Source: an uncultured Pseudomonadales bacterium (lineage in GTDB: Bacteria > Pseudomonadota > Gammaproteobacteria > Pseudomonadales > Pseudohongiellaceae). From it: a stretch of DNA of 64,000 bases. Location: positions 53,955 to 117,954 of the forward strand of contig CALTDI010000023.1 in assembly GCA_943842505.1 (NCBI GenBank), given 5' to 3'. Below are positions 55,544 to 64,000 of the stretch, piece by piece. Below the pieces are notes generated by a model that saw only the letters and a program-made list of their open reading frames with translations, was not told the DNA's origin and did no database searches. Position 1 is the stretch's first letter. The number at the start of each line of letters is the position of its first letter. A program made the translations under genes and the position numbers.

Positions 55544-57163
55544 ATGACTCTTGTTGTAAGACTTTACTGGTTCATCGCTCTACTCTTGCTACCTGCCAGT
55601 TTGGGATACCTTCTCTACAACAGTGGCGGATCACTCGCTCCGGATGCGCTTATCGAAGCGCCTATCATTCTTTTCCTCTTCGTTTTCTTTCTGGCATGGA
55701 CCGCGATAGGCGGCTACGAGCTTTTCTTCGGGACTAGCAATCTGCGGCGCAACTATCCTGTGCTTGCGAATCTTCGCTATGCACTCGAATTCATCCGGCC
55801 AGAAATTCAGCAGTACTTTATCGCCAACAACACCGAGGAGAAGCCATTCTCGCGAGAGCGCAGAAACTTAATCTACCGTCGTGCCAAGGCCGCTAACGAC
55901 ACTCTAGCCTTTGGAACCGAGCAAGACATTCTCGCGGAGGGTTACCGAAGCCTCTACCACTCCCTGGCCGTGAAGAATGTGACAGAAGAAAATATCAGAG
56001 TCGACTTCGGCGGCAAGGACTGTCAGAAACCCTACAATGCGTCACGCCTCAATATATCTGCCTTGAGTTTCGGCGCTCTAAGCTCTAATGCTATTGCCGC
56101 GCTCAATAAAGGCGCAGCCATGGGTAATTTCGCGCACAACACCGGCGAAGGCGGCATGAGCGAATATCATCTCGCCCATGGCGGCGACATCATCTGGCAA
56201 ATTGGTACCGGATATTTTGGCTGCCGGAATCCTGATGGCTCATTCAACGACGATGCCTTCGCAGCGCGGGCAAATCTCGATGTGGTCAAGATGATTGAGA
56301 TAAAGCTTTCGCAGGGCGCGAAGCCCTCCCACGGTGGCGTGCTTCCCGGCGCCAAGGTTACGGAAGAGATTGCCAGGATTCGTCTGGTGGAGGTTGGCAA
56401 GACGGTGAACTCGCCGGCCATGCATCCGGAGTTCGATACGCCCAAGGGACTGCTGTTGTTCGTTGCCCGCCTGAGAATGCTGAGTGGCGGCAAGCCCGTT
56501 GGCTTTAAGCTGTGTCTGGGCAGAAAGGTCGAGTTTATGGCCATCATCAAGGCGATGCTAGAGACGAAGATTCTGCCCGACTTCATTACCATCGATGGCT
56601 CTGAGGGTGGCACCGGAGCGGCGCCAGTAGAATTTTCAAACCGGCTGGGAACACCCTGTATTGAGGCCACCTATTATATCAATCAGGTTCTCGTGGGCGC
56701 CGGGCTTAGAGATCAGATTCGCTTGATAAGTGCCGGTCAGACAGCGAGTGGCTTCGACATGCTGGAGAAAATTGCACTCGGGGCAGACACGGTGAATGCG
56801 GCGCGATCGATGATGATCGCTCTGGGCTGTGTCCAGGCAAAGGCTTGCAATACCAACGAATGCCCAACGGGCATCGCCACGCAGAATCCAGCACGGGCGA
56901 GGGCGATAGATCTGAAGGAGAAATCCGAACGCGTTAAGAACTTTCAGAGAACCACAGTGCATGCCTTTATAGAACTCTGCGGTGCGATGGGATTCAGCAA
57001 CCCAAGCGATCTGGCACCTTCGGACATCATCAGCCGTTTCGAGGGAAGAGCGACAAACTTCGACGAGATATTCGAGCCTCTGATCGAAAACCAGCTACAC
57101 AGCGACAGCATACCTAACTCCTACCGAGACGACTGGCACAAAGCGTCAGCTGAGTACTTTTAG
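55544..57163 (+). CDS. FMN-binding glutamate-synthase-like protein, membrane-anchored
   Basis: A 539-aa protein with two N-terminal membrane helices (VRLYWFIALLLLPASLGYLL and IILFLFVFFLAWTAIGGYEL) and a GltB-type FMN barrel: SALSFGALSSNAIAALNKGA, GEGGMSEYHLAHGGDIIWQI, ITIDGSEGGTGAAPVEFSNR, and the Fe-S-like CVQAKACNTNECPTGIATQN (3Fe-4S Cys pattern of GltS). Such stand-alone FMN glutamate-synthase domains lack the amidotransferase and are common in proteobacteria; true activity is unknown. GAGG precedes the ATG. Confidence 0.9.
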   Translation: MTLVVRLYWFIALLLLPASLGYLLYNSGGSLAPDALIEAPIILFLFVFFLAWTAIGGYELFFGTSNLRRNYPVLANLRYALEFIRPEIQQYFIANNTEEKPFSRERRNLIYRRAKAANDTLAFGTEQDILAEGYRSLYHSLAVKNVTEENIRVDFGGKDCQKPYNASRLNISALSFGALSSNAIAALNKGAAMGNFAHNTGEGGMSEYHLAHGGDIIWQIGTGYFGCRNPDGSFNDDAFAARANLDVVKMIEIKLSQGAKPSHGGVLPGAKVTEEIARIRLVEVGKTVNSPAMHPEFDTPKGLLLFVARLRMLSGGKPVGFKLCLGRKVEFMAIIKAMLETKILPDFITIDGSEGGTGAAPVEFSNRLGTPCIEATYYINQVLVGAGLRDQIRLISAGQTASGFDMLEKIALGADTVNAARSMMIALGCVQAKACNTNECPTGIATQNPARARAIDLKEKSERVKNFQRTTVHAFIELCGAMGFSNPSDLAPSDIISRFEGRATNFDEIFEPLIENQLHSDSIPNSYRDDWHKASAEYF

Positions 57164-57365
57164 GCTACTGCGCTGCGAACAGACAACTAGTACCCTGTCT
57201 ATCAGCCTATCTATCAGCTTATCAAGCCCCCTATAGTGGCAGCATGGAGAGACAGCACAGTTGTGCTGCCCTAGCCACCGATCGAGCTTGGACGCTATAC
57301 TGCCAAGACTTCTGTGCGATCCTAATTCGTACGCAATTTTTAAGAACCGCAAATAAGGTCGAAAA

Positions 57366-57914
57366 ATGATTTCACGCTTGTTGCTTATTATTGTGATCAC
57401 ACTGACGCCCTACGCTGTCCAAGCCGACCAGAGTGATGATCGTCTGGGTGGGCTATTCGCTATCCTGCAAGAGACCAACGACGTTCGTACTATTCAGGTG
57501 ACTGAAAGTCAGATCTGGGAAATCTGGTTGCAACATGCCAACGCCGACGTACAACAACTTATGTTAGTCGGCACACAGAGGATGAACACGCAGCGCTTCC
57601 CGGAAGCGATGATCGTATTTACTCGTTTAACGGAAAGTTTTCCCAACTACGCCGAAGGCTGGAATAAGAGAGCGACCTTGCACTATGTTCTCGGCAACCT
57701 TGATGCGTCGATAGCGGATATTGAGAAGACGCTTGCACTGGAGCCCAGGCACTTCGGCGCCCTGTCCGGCTTGGGCATGGTCTATATTCAGCGCAAAGAA
57801 TTGAGCAAGGCCAAGCAGGCATTCGAAGACCTGATAGAGGTGCATCCCAACAGCCCAAGTGCAAAACAGAATCTGGAGTTGGTAATAGAGCAACTTCGAT
57901 TCAGTGTGATCTAG
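57366..57914 (+). CDS. exported TPR protein
   Basis: A 182-aa protein with a signal peptide (MISRLLLIIVITLTPYAVQA) and about three TPR motifs: FPEAMIVFTRLTESFPNYAE, LDASIADIEKTLALEPRHFG, LSKAKQAFEDLIEVHPNSPS. TPRs scaffold protein interactions; no enzymatic motif. AAGG lies near the start. Followed by a bidirectional terminator. Confidence 0.85.
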   Translation: MISRLLLIIVITLTPYAVQADQSDDRLGGLFAILQETNDVRTIQVTESQIWEIWLQHANADVQQLMLVGTQRMNTQRFPEAMIVFTRLTESFPNYAEGWNKRATLHYVLGNLDASIADIEKTLALEPRHFGALSGLGMVYIQRKELSKAKQAFEDLIEVHPNSPSAKQNLELVIEQLRFSVI

Positions 57915-57930
57915 AACTAATTTTCGCCCA

Positions 57931-57961
57931 TAAAAAAAAGGCCGCCAGGCGACCCTTTTTA
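57931..57961. terminator. bidirectional rho-independent terminator
   Basis: An A8 run, a GC-rich imperfect stem around GGCCGCC/GGCGACC with a small loop, then CTTTTTT. Both strands end in T runs, fitting a shared terminator for the convergent TPR and lipoprotein genes. Confidence 0.75.
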
Positions 57962-57976
57962 TCGATCGATTAATGC

Positions 57977-58336
57977 TTACTGACGTGTAGCTGTAACAGC
58001 CATTGCGCCGAAGTCACTACCGAATTCGCCAGTCATAGTATCGCCTTCAACACTACCTGTGAAATCCAGAACGAGCTCCTGACCCTGAACAGAAATCTCA
58101 GCAGTAAACGTCGCTGTGTTGTCAGCATAAACGATGCCAGATAGAGGCGCGTTCAATACATCTGATGCCATCTCACCACTTCCGTCTGCATTCAATGTAA
58201 GAGTTACAGGAAGCTCACCCAATGGAGAGACGATTTGAGCATTCCACATGCCCGCTGCAGGAGGAGGACCACCGGCCGCACATCCAACTAATACTGAAAG
58301 AGATAAAACCAGCAATCCGCTTAATATTTTTTTCAT
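57977..58336 (-). CDS. small lipoprotein, unknown function
   Basis: A 119-aa lipoprotein with lipobox (LLVLSLSVLVGC) followed by a Gly/Pro stretch and an all-beta body with VTLTLNADGSGEMASD and VLDFTGSVEGDTMTGEFGSD, the repeat pattern of small beta-sandwich lipoproteins. I do not recognise a named family. Alone, converging on the TPR gene. Confidence 0.75.
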   Translation of the reverse strand: MKKILSGLLVLSLSVLVGCAAGGPPPAAGMWNAQIVSPLGELPVTLTLNADGSGEMASDVLNAPLSGIVYADNTATFTAEISVQGQELVLDFTGSVEGDTMTGEFGSDFGAMAVTATRQ

Positions 58337-58585
58337 GTTTATTCCACCTAGTTAAAAAATGTCACTCTCGAAATTTGTTTTACAACGTAAGCCTGGAGTT
58401 ACCGTCCGATGCTGCTCGCCGCAGCACTTGCCCCCCGTCTTTTCAAGCAATACAGTTGAGAGGCGCCCCGATTGCGAAACGGTGAGCCTATTGTCCGGTT
58501 AATACGCGCTTAGTCAACCGAAAAACCCGAGTTATTGAGCAAACGCGGTAAGGCGAGCAACTTCAATGGTTTAAGAGATTAACTC

Positions 58586-59482
58586 CTAGGGGACAACCCA
58601 GGCAGATTGCCAGCTCAAGCCGCTGCGCGAGAACCCCAGTGCAGAGGTGATCTCACGCTCGATCCCGGGCATATGAGCGGCTCCGTAGAATATGCTGATC
58701 TGCCCGAGACTCGGGTTCTGTAGGACTTCGTCCAATACTCGCAGCGCCGCTTTGTTGCGATCCCCCAATATCGTGAGTTGCTGCTCCAATTCTGCACCCA
58801 CTATTACGCCCCCACTTCGTCCAAGCTCGGCGGCGAACAGGTACTTAAATGCATTGTTCTGATTCTGTGAATTCAACGCTCTTAGCAGCGAGAGCATACT
58901 GAGCGATGACATAGAATCGTCGGATACCGCGCTTTGCTCTGCCATCTGTGCCATCGCCAGGCTTAGAAACATACTCAAGAAATTCTCATCTTTGCTCGCC
59001 ATCAATGCCTCTAATTGCGAAGGCGTCAGGTCGGCGTGGAGAAAATTCGATGGTGAGTAGTCGATCTCGTTGAGCTGGAATCCGACATTCAGGAACCTGG
59101 CCAGGCTCTGCTGTATGAAGCCAATTAGAGATGTGCTGCCTGCTGCACCTTGCACCGGAATCTGATTCGCCTCTGCAACCAGCTCATAGAGTACGACATC
59201 TTGCGTCGTAAAATAATCATTCAATGCGGCGTAGTATTCTTCTTCACCCAGATGTACCGCCGCTACCAGATTCAGCTTCACTCCAGAGTCATTTTCAAAA
59301 CTGACGATGGCAGTCTGCAGTTCGCCCTGCCACTGGGATGCACCCTCGACGAAACGTACGTATTGCGTTTCTTCCTGCGCACTCGCCGTATAGGCTGAAG
59401 TGCTTAGCAGTAGAAGCGTAATACCCAAAAAATTTAGCCATGGATAACTTCGCAGGGTTTTTATATGCATATCACTTTTCAT
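58586..59482 (-). CDS. TraB/GumN family exported protein
   Basis: A 298-aa protein from 59482 (MKSDMHIKTLRSYPWLNFLG) with a signal peptide ending near ASAQEE and the TraB/GumN domain: LNLVAAVHLGEEEYYAALND (the conserved xHxG/xxEEYY) and VVLYELVAEANQIPVQG, and the final FYGAAHMPGIEREI with the GxxHxxG signature. The same superfamily as ChaN, of which another member lies 5 kb away. Possible metal-dependent protease-like role; unproven. The longer frame start is not used. Confidence 0.8.
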   Translation of the reverse strand: MKSDMHIKTLRSYPWLNFLGITLLLLSTSAYTASAQEETQYVRFVEGASQWQGELQTAIVSFENDSGVKLNLVAAVHLGEEEYYAALNDYFTTQDVVLYELVAEANQIPVQGAAGSTSLIGFIQQSLARFLNVGFQLNEIDYSPSNFLHADLTPSQLEALMASKDENFLSMFLSLAMAQMAEQSAVSDDSMSSLSMLSLLRALNSQNQNNAFKYLFAAELGRSGGVIVGAELEQQLTILGDRNKAALRVLDEVLQNPSLGQISIFYGAAHMPGIEREITSALGFSRSGLSWQSAWVVP

Positions 59483-59486
59483 ATGA

Positions 59487-60680
59487 TCACCAGGCGAGCT
59501 CGAGTATTTCCAAAACATCTTCGGCGCCGTGAATCTTTCGCGGATTCTTCGCGACGACCGGATGCTTTGCTGCTCGCTCTGCAATAACCGGCAACTGTGC
59601 TCTGTCAATCTTCGCCTCGCGTAGAGAGGTGGGCAAACCGAGACTCGCTACCAGCGCTTTCACAGACGCGGCGGCACTACTGTGTGTATTTCCCAGCGCA
59701 GCATTGATCGCCTCTTGCCGCGTCATTTGCTCACTGGCATTGAAGGCAAGCACCGCTGGCAACATTATGCAGGAGGTAATGCCATGGGGCACAGCGCACA
59801 GGCTGCCGAGAATATAACCTATGCCGTGACTCGCTCCATGGGACACCGAACCAAGACCGCAGCATGCCAGCCAGACTGCCTGTTGATTCAGGCTGCGGGC
59901 GGATAAGTCTTGCGGGACTCGTTTACAGTCAGGCAAGGAGACGGCAAACAACCTCATCGCGTGGAGAAAATGCCCGTCGAGGAAGGGATGAGAATCGGCG
60001 GAACAGTAGCCCTCTATGGCGTGATCGAGAGAGCGAATGGCGGTGGAAAGCCAGAGCCATTCGGGCGTGTGTAGACTTAAACTTGGATCATAGATGATCG
60101 TCTGCGGACAGATGTTGATGCCGCGGTAGCCTTCCTTCGCGGAAATCTCCGTGTTCAAGACGCCGCCGTTATTACTGAACTCGGCACCGGATAGAGTAGT
60201 CGGCACGGCGATCTGGCGAATCTTTGGGTCGCTACTAAAGAGGTTGAAATCGCCATACTTCGAACCCCGAGTTCCATCGCCAAACTGCGCGTACTCGATA
60301 AGCTGCGCCTCGGTCTCGACATTCTGATCCACAGCCAGCTGCACGACCTTGCAGGCATCGATGATAGAGCCTCCGCCTAGAGAGACCAGCAGATCCGCAT
60401 CCACCGCACGTGCCGCCTGCAATGTCCGCATCACATCTGAGCGTGGCGTGTGCGCGCCGATGTCATGGAAAAGACCCGCGCACCTGGCCCCCAGAGCAGC
60501 CTGTAACTCGGCGAATTCGTCAGTTGCCTGTGCCAGGCTGTTTGAGGCGATTAGCAGCACCCGCTGCGCCGCCGCCCTCTCAACCAGGCCAGGTAGCGTG
60601 CTTGCGACTTCGACACCGGCGAACACCGTATCGAGAGCGCTGTAGTTGAATTGAATGCCGGAGGATGTCTTTGCTGTCAT
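59487..60680 (-). CDS. iron-containing alcohol dehydrogenase
   Basis: A 397-aa group III metal-dependent dehydrogenase from 60680 ([20 protein letters not shown]). NAD(P) motif [20 protein letters not shown]; metal ligands in [11 protein letters not shown] and [20 protein letters not shown]. The sequence lies between maleylacetate reductases and general Fe-ADHs; specificity cannot be fixed. It is divergently arranged with the molybdenum hydroxylase (175-base gap), so the two may be co-regulated in oxidation of an alcohol or aromatic compound. Confidence 0.9.
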   Translation of the reverse strand: MTAKTSSGIQFNYSALDTVFAGVEVASTLPGLVERAAAQRVLLIASNSLAQATDEFAELQAALGARCAGLFHDIGAHTPRSDVMRTLQAARAVDADLLVSLGGGSIIDACKVVQLAVDQNVETEAQLIEYAQFGDGTRGSKYGDFNLFSSDPKIRQIAVPTTLSGAEFSNNGGVLNTEISAKEGYRGINICPQTIIYDPSLSLHTPEWLWLSTAIRSLDHAIEGYCSADSHPFLDGHFLHAMRLFAVSLPDCKRVPQDLSARSLNQQAVWLACCGLGSVSHGASHGIGYILGSLCAVPHGITSCIMLPAVLAFNASEQMTRQEAINAALGNTHSSAAASVKALVASLGLPTSLREAKIDRAQLPVIAERAAKHPVVAKNPRKIHGAEDVLEILELAW

Positions 60681-60855
60681 TGAGGGGTTCTGCCCTGTTT
60701 TCTCGCCTAGATGCAAGCTAAGACTATACCCCAATTGGGCGGCAAGCTCCTCGACCGGGGCCGGCAATTTCGTGTTCTCACCTCCTGGCACTGCTATACT
60801 TCTAACAATAAACTATTTTAAAAAATCTCAAGAAAATTCCCAGGGGGGATTGGCT

Positions 60856-61329
60856 ATGGCTACTTTTAAGGTGAATGGTGTAGAACAGAATCTCGATATC
60901 GAGCCGGAGATGCCCTTGCTTTGGGCGCTTCGCGACGAGCTAGGCATGACCGGCACGAAATTCGGCTGTGGTATTGCCTCCTGCGGTGCCTGCACGGTAC
61001 ACGTGAACGGCAACGCGGTAAGAAGCTGCGTGACACCGGTGAGTGCGGTGGAAGGTCAGGATATCACTACGATTGAGGGCCTGGCCTCTGTAGCAGCTGG
61101 TGCAAACCCTTCTGCACCCGACCTCAGCGCCGTGCAACAGGCATGGATAGATCATCAGGTTCCACAGTGTGGCTACTGCCAGTCGGGCATGATCATGGCC
61201 GTGTCTTCCTTGCTCGCGTCGAACCCGAATCCTAGCGATGCGGATATCGACAGCAGCATCACCAATGTTTGTCGCTGCGGCTCCTATCCCAGGGTTCGCA
61301 AGGCAATTCGCTCATTAGCGATAGCGTAA
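60856..61329 (+). CDS. molybdenum hydroxylase small subunit (2Fe-2S), IorA-like
   Basis: A 157-aa protein with two [2Fe-2S] clusters: plant-type [15 protein letters not shown] with a further Cys, and the helical [10 protein letters not shown] ... [10 protein letters not shown]. It is the electron-transfer subunit of an isoquinoline 1-oxidoreductase-like enzyme (xanthine oxidase family). The start at 60856 follows a GGGGGGAT ribosome site. Followed 12 bases later by the large subunit. Confidence 0.92.
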   Translation: MATFKVNGVEQNLDIEPEMPLLWALRDELGMTGTKFGCGIASCGACTVHVNGNAVRSCVTPVSAVEGQDITTIEGLASVAAGANPSAPDLSAVQQAWIDHQVPQCGYCQSGMIMAVSSLLASNPNPSDADIDSSITNVCRCGSYPRVRKAIRSLAIA

Positions 61330-61341
61330 GGGAGACTACTG

Positions 61342-63558
61342 ATGAAAATTAACAGAAGACGTTTCCTACTCAGTTCAGCCTTAGTCGGCGGTGGCGTGCT
61401 GATTGGCTACTCGGCGCTGAAACCAAGCAATCATCGCAGAGCGAATGCGGAGCTGGCCACAGGGGGCGAACACTATGTCACGTCCTTCATCAAGATTGAG
61501 CGCAATAACGCCATCACAGTCTATGTGCCTCACTCAGAGATGGGTCAGGGCGTTCACACCTCATTGCCGATGATGGCAGCGGATGAGCTAGACGCCGCCT
61601 GGGAAGACATCATCGTCGAACAGGCACCGGCTATCGATCTCTTTGCCAACGGCGACCTGGTCAAAGGTTTTGCAGGAGAATTTGGCTTGCCGGGCTTTCT
61701 AACAGGCATCGTCAATGCAAGCGCGGTTAGCATCGCCGAGCTGATGAATTTACAGACCACCGGCGGCAGCTCTTCGGTTCGCTTTACCGGTGAAACCGCC
61801 ATGCGTACAGCAGGCGCTGCAGCTCGTCAGATGCTTATCGAATGCGCAGCGAATCGCTGGAGCGTCGCAGGCGATGAATGCAGCACCGAGCTAGGCCATG
61901 TGCAGCACAATGCCAGCGGCCGCTCGTTGAGCTATGGCGAACTCGCCGCCGATGCGGCACTGCTTGAGCCACCCGAGAATGTGACACTAAAGGATCCTTC
62001 CCAGTTCACTATTATGGGCAAGGCGATATCCCGGGTTGATATACCCGCGAAGGTTGATGGCACAGCAAACTACGGCATCGATGCCCACAGTGAAGATATG
62101 CTGTATGCAGCGATTCGTCTGGCACCCGTATTCGGCACCAAACTCGTTTCGGTCGATGCCGGTGATGTGCTCAGTCGCCGCGGCGTCAAACGCATCATCG
62201 AGTTAGAAGATTCGGTCGCGGTTGTAGCCGATAGTTACTGGCGTGCCAAGGAAGCACTGAAGGGGGTGAAGTCCCAGTTCGAATCTTCCGATGCAGACAC
62301 CACTTCCAGCGTCGATCTTTTCGCAGGCTTCGAGAGAAGTCTTGCCGAGGACAAGAACAGTAAAGTTTTGGAAACCGGTGATACCGAGGGCGCCATGGAT
62401 TCTGCAAGCGACGTGATCGAGGGAAACTATACCGTTCCCTACCTCGCGCACGCGGCGATGGAACCGATGAACTGCACGGTGCATCTACACGACGACATAG
62501 TAGAGGTCTGGACCAGTACCCAGGATGCTCTAGGCATTAAGGGTCGTGTTGCCAAGATCGCCGGTGTGGCCGAAGAAGACGCGATCTTTCACCACAGCTA
62601 TCTCGGTGGTGGATTTGGCAGACGCCTGCCTTTCAACTGGAACGTCATCGATCATGCGACACTAATCGCCAGGGAATTCGATGTTCCGGTGAAGACTGTT
62701 TTGAGTCGCGAAGATGATATGCAGCAGGACTATTATCGCCCTGCCGTTGCCAGTAATTTCAAGGCAGCCTTCGATGCGAATGGCGTAGTGCAGGCTTGGC
62801 ACAATCGCTTCACGGGCCCGATCCAGACTCCGGGCGCGTCTCACATTCCTTACGCTATTCCCAACAAATCGATTCGCGTCGTCGATGGCGACACCCATGT
62901 GCCGATAGCCGCATGGCGAAGCGTGGATCACTCGCAACAGACTTTTTTCACCGAGTCCTTTGTCGACGAGATCGCGCATCGCTCCGGCAAGAATCCCTAT
63001 CAGTTCCGCATGGACATGCTGGCTGACCATCCACGTCATCGCAAGGTTCTCGAGGTAGCGGCCGAAGCGGCGGGCTATGGCGAGAACCTGCCGGAGGGTC
63101 ATGCCCTGGGTATCGCGGTACAGGAAAGTTTCGGCAGCATAGTTGCCGAGGTTGCCGAGGTCTCTCTGGATTCGAACAACCGACCGGTGATACACAAGGT
63201 CACTTGCGCGATCGATTGCGGCTGGGCGGTAAATCCAGACACCGTCGAGGCACAGGTGGAGAGTGGCATCATCTATGGCCTGACCGCCGCCCTGTATGGC
63301 GAGATTACCATCGAGAATGGGCGCGTCGCGCAGAATAATTTCCCTGACTATGAGATGGTTCGCATGGCAGATACGCCCGAGATCGATGTGCATATCGTTG
63401 AATCGGGAGAGAAACTAGGCGGCTTGGGAGAACCTTCCACGCCACCGATTGCGGCCGCTGTCAGCAACGGGCTCTACATCCTGACGGGTCAGAGAGTTAG
63501 AGAATTACCGCTTAAGAATCACGACTTCTCGCGCTCGACTCCGATCGCACAGGTTTAG
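61342..63558 (+). CDS. molybdenum hydroxylase large subunit, Tat-exported, IorB-like
   Basis: A 738-aa Mo-cytosine-dinucleotide-binding subunit of the xanthine oxidase family. A Tat signal (NRRRFLLSSALVGGGVLIGY) directs export in complex with the small subunit. Family motifs: VYVPHSEMGQGVHTSLPMMA, HSYLGGGFGRRLPFNW, and the catalytic Glu in LGGLGEPSTPPIAAAVSNG. Oxidises N-heterocycles or aldehydes; exact substrate unknown. A cytochrome partner gene (as in some three-component forms) is not visible here. A strong terminator follows. Confidence 0.92.
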   Translation: MKINRRRFLLSSALVGGGVLIGYSALKPSNHRRANAELATGGEHYVTSFIKIERNNAITVYVPHSEMGQGVHTSLPMMAADELDAAWEDIIVEQAPAIDLFANGDLVKGFAGEFGLPGFLTGIVNASAVSIAELMNLQTTGGSSSVRFTGETAMRTAGAAARQMLIECAANRWSVAGDECSTELGHVQHNASGRSLSYGELAADAALLEPPENVTLKDPSQFTIMGKAISRVDIPAKVDGTANYGIDAHSEDMLYAAIRLAPVFGTKLVSVDAGDVLSRRGVKRIIELEDSVAVVADSYWRAKEALKGVKSQFESSDADTTSSVDLFAGFERSLAEDKNSKVLETGDTEGAMDSASDVIEGNYTVPYLAHAAMEPMNCTVHLHDDIVEVWTSTQDALGIKGRVAKIAGVAEEDAIFHHSYLGGGFGRRLPFNWNVIDHATLIAREFDVPVKTVLSREDDMQQDYYRPAVASNFKAAFDANGVVQAWHNRFTGPIQTPGASHIPYAIPNKSIRVVDGDTHVPIAAWRSVDHSQQTFFTESFVDEIAHRSGKNPYQFRMDMLADHPRHRKVLEVAAEAAGYGENLPEGHALGIAVQESFGSIVAEVAEVSLDSNNRPVIHKVTCAIDCGWAVNPDTVEAQVESGIIYGLTAALYGEITIENGRVAQNNFPDYEMVRMADTPEIDVHIVESGEKLGGLGEPSTPPIAAAVSNGLYILTGQRVRELPLKNHDFSRSTPIAQV

Positions 63559-63575
63559 ATTCAAACAAGGAAAAC

Positions 63576-63600
63576 AGGCGCAGAGATGCGCCTTTTTTTT
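63576..63600 (+). terminator. rho-independent terminator after the Mo hydroxylase
   Basis: Perfect stem AGGCGCA/TGCGCCT with a GAGA tetraloop, followed by a run of T, 18 bases after the stop. Confidence 0.93.
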
Positions 63601-63689
63601 GTCTCGGATTTCATGAATTCCAAGACAGTATTCCGGCACAGACCTTGTGACTGGCAGATTGCCTCACCAACTCTTCCTGTACTGCCGTA

Positions 63690-63818
63690 TCAGTCCAGAC
63701 GCTTGTTAAACCTAAGTATGGCCAGTGTCAGCGTGACCAGCATAAATAGCGCCGAGGCTAGCAGCTCATCCACCATGGAGCCTAGGTCTGCACCACCAAG
63801 GACGATGCCGCGAATCAG
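63690..63818 (-). pseudogene. remnant of an ABC-2 type permease (C-terminal end only)
   Basis: Minus-strand frame of 42 codons ending at 63690: LIRGIVLGGADLGSMVDELL, ASALFMLVTLTLAILRFNKRLD. This is the typical last helix and tail of an ABC-2 permease (RGI...L..A.LRF.K.LD). An in-frame TAG lies directly upstream (63819-63821) and no start is present, so only the 3' tail survives. The rest must have been deleted before nnrU was placed next to it. Confidence 0.7.
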
Positions 63819-63903
63819 CTATGACCTAGGCAGAATCGCAGGAACTGGATTATTGGCTGCCGCCAGCCGTGCTACACTTGGCCCAACGAGTTAGAGGTAA
63901 GAT

Positions 63904-64000
63904 ATGACCGTATTGGTTCTCGGGTTAATCCTGTTTATAGCTCCCCATTTGCTGAGGGAGTTTGGGCTACGGCAGGGCTTAAAGGATGCACTACCTTCCG
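63904..64000 (+). CDS. nnrU: NnrU family membrane protein (3' partial)
   Basis: The first 32 codons of an NnrU-like protein: MTVLVLGLILFIAPHLLREF then GLRQGLKDALPS, matching the N-terminal helix and the conserved LRxxLxxxLPS of the family, which is linked to denitrification in some bacteria but widespread without it. GAGG lies seven bases before the ATG. The gene runs off the window end. Confidence 0.7.
   Translation, partial: MTVLVLGLILFIAPHLLREFGLRQGLKDALPS

Noticed and set aside
57190..57225. Short direct repeat CTATCAGC
   Set aside because: Only two copies of eight bases in an intergenic region; not distinguishable from chance.

Overview
The window is a gammaproteobacterial chromosome segment, probably from a free-living marine or aquatic lineage related to Pseudomonadales/Cellvibrionales. 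The evidence is gene order: radA, alr, dnaB, rplI, a PA4933-like membrane gene, rpsR, rpsF, rlmB, rnr, tRNA-Leu, and then purA, hisZ, yjeT, hflC, hflK, hflX, hfq, miaA, mutL, amiC, tsaE, nnr. MutL carries the endonuclease motif typical of bacteria without MutH. A cbb3 oxidase (ccoNOQP) behind an FNR-type promoter points to respiration at low oxygen.

Layout: 1-2.8 kb holds a decaying MacB/FtsX-type ABC exporter (ATPase plus two damaged permeases). 2.9-8.7 kb holds a secreted MORN-repeat protein, a YadGH-like ABC-2 exporter, a secreted M20 peptidase and a spinster-type MFS carrier. 8.7-19.2 kb (minus strand) is the replication/ribosomal core up to tRNA-Leu. 19.2-22 kb has a small membrane peptide and a TMTC-like membrane protein. 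22-26.5 kb has ccoNOQP, a Yip1-family membrane protein and a CopC-domain lipoprotein. 27.5-28.7 kb is a REP-associated (Y1) transposase. 28.9-44.3 kb has a ROK sugar kinase and the purA-to-nnr core block, ending at a MarR regulator. 44.5-64 kb is a mixed accessory region: SIMPL and DUF2059 proteins, a DUF6351 lipoprotein, aceE, a cluster of exported proteins (VOC, DUF4159, ChaN, cytochrome c) with sixA, a DUF481 porin-like protein, an FMN glutamate-synthase-like enzyme, a TraB/GumN protein, an Fe-alcohol dehydrogenase, a two-subunit molybdenum hydroxylase and the start of nnrU.

The most striking property is the number of broken genes. Seven genes carry small lesions that can be pinpointed by matching the two reading frames to the known protein family: an MacB-type permease (in-frame TGA at a conserved Cys), rnr (-1 in a C run), ccoN (7-bp tandem duplication), mutL (-1 in a G run), amiC (+1), a DUF1971 gene (+1) and nnr (two +1). 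A further permease lacks its 3' end, an ABC-2 permease survives only as a tail, and tRNA-Leu has a truncated promoter-plus-5' duplicate. All of the hit genes are dispensable in model bacteria, and one is mutL itself, so either a mutator/genome-decay explanation or clustered sequencing error must be considered. No CRISPR array, prophage or obvious defence island is present. I did not find a clearly new multi-gene system; the best novel leads are the FNR-promoter coupling of a Yip1 protein to cbb3, genome-encoded Ala/Glu tails on S6 and L9, the 55-aa membrane peptide, and the decay pattern.
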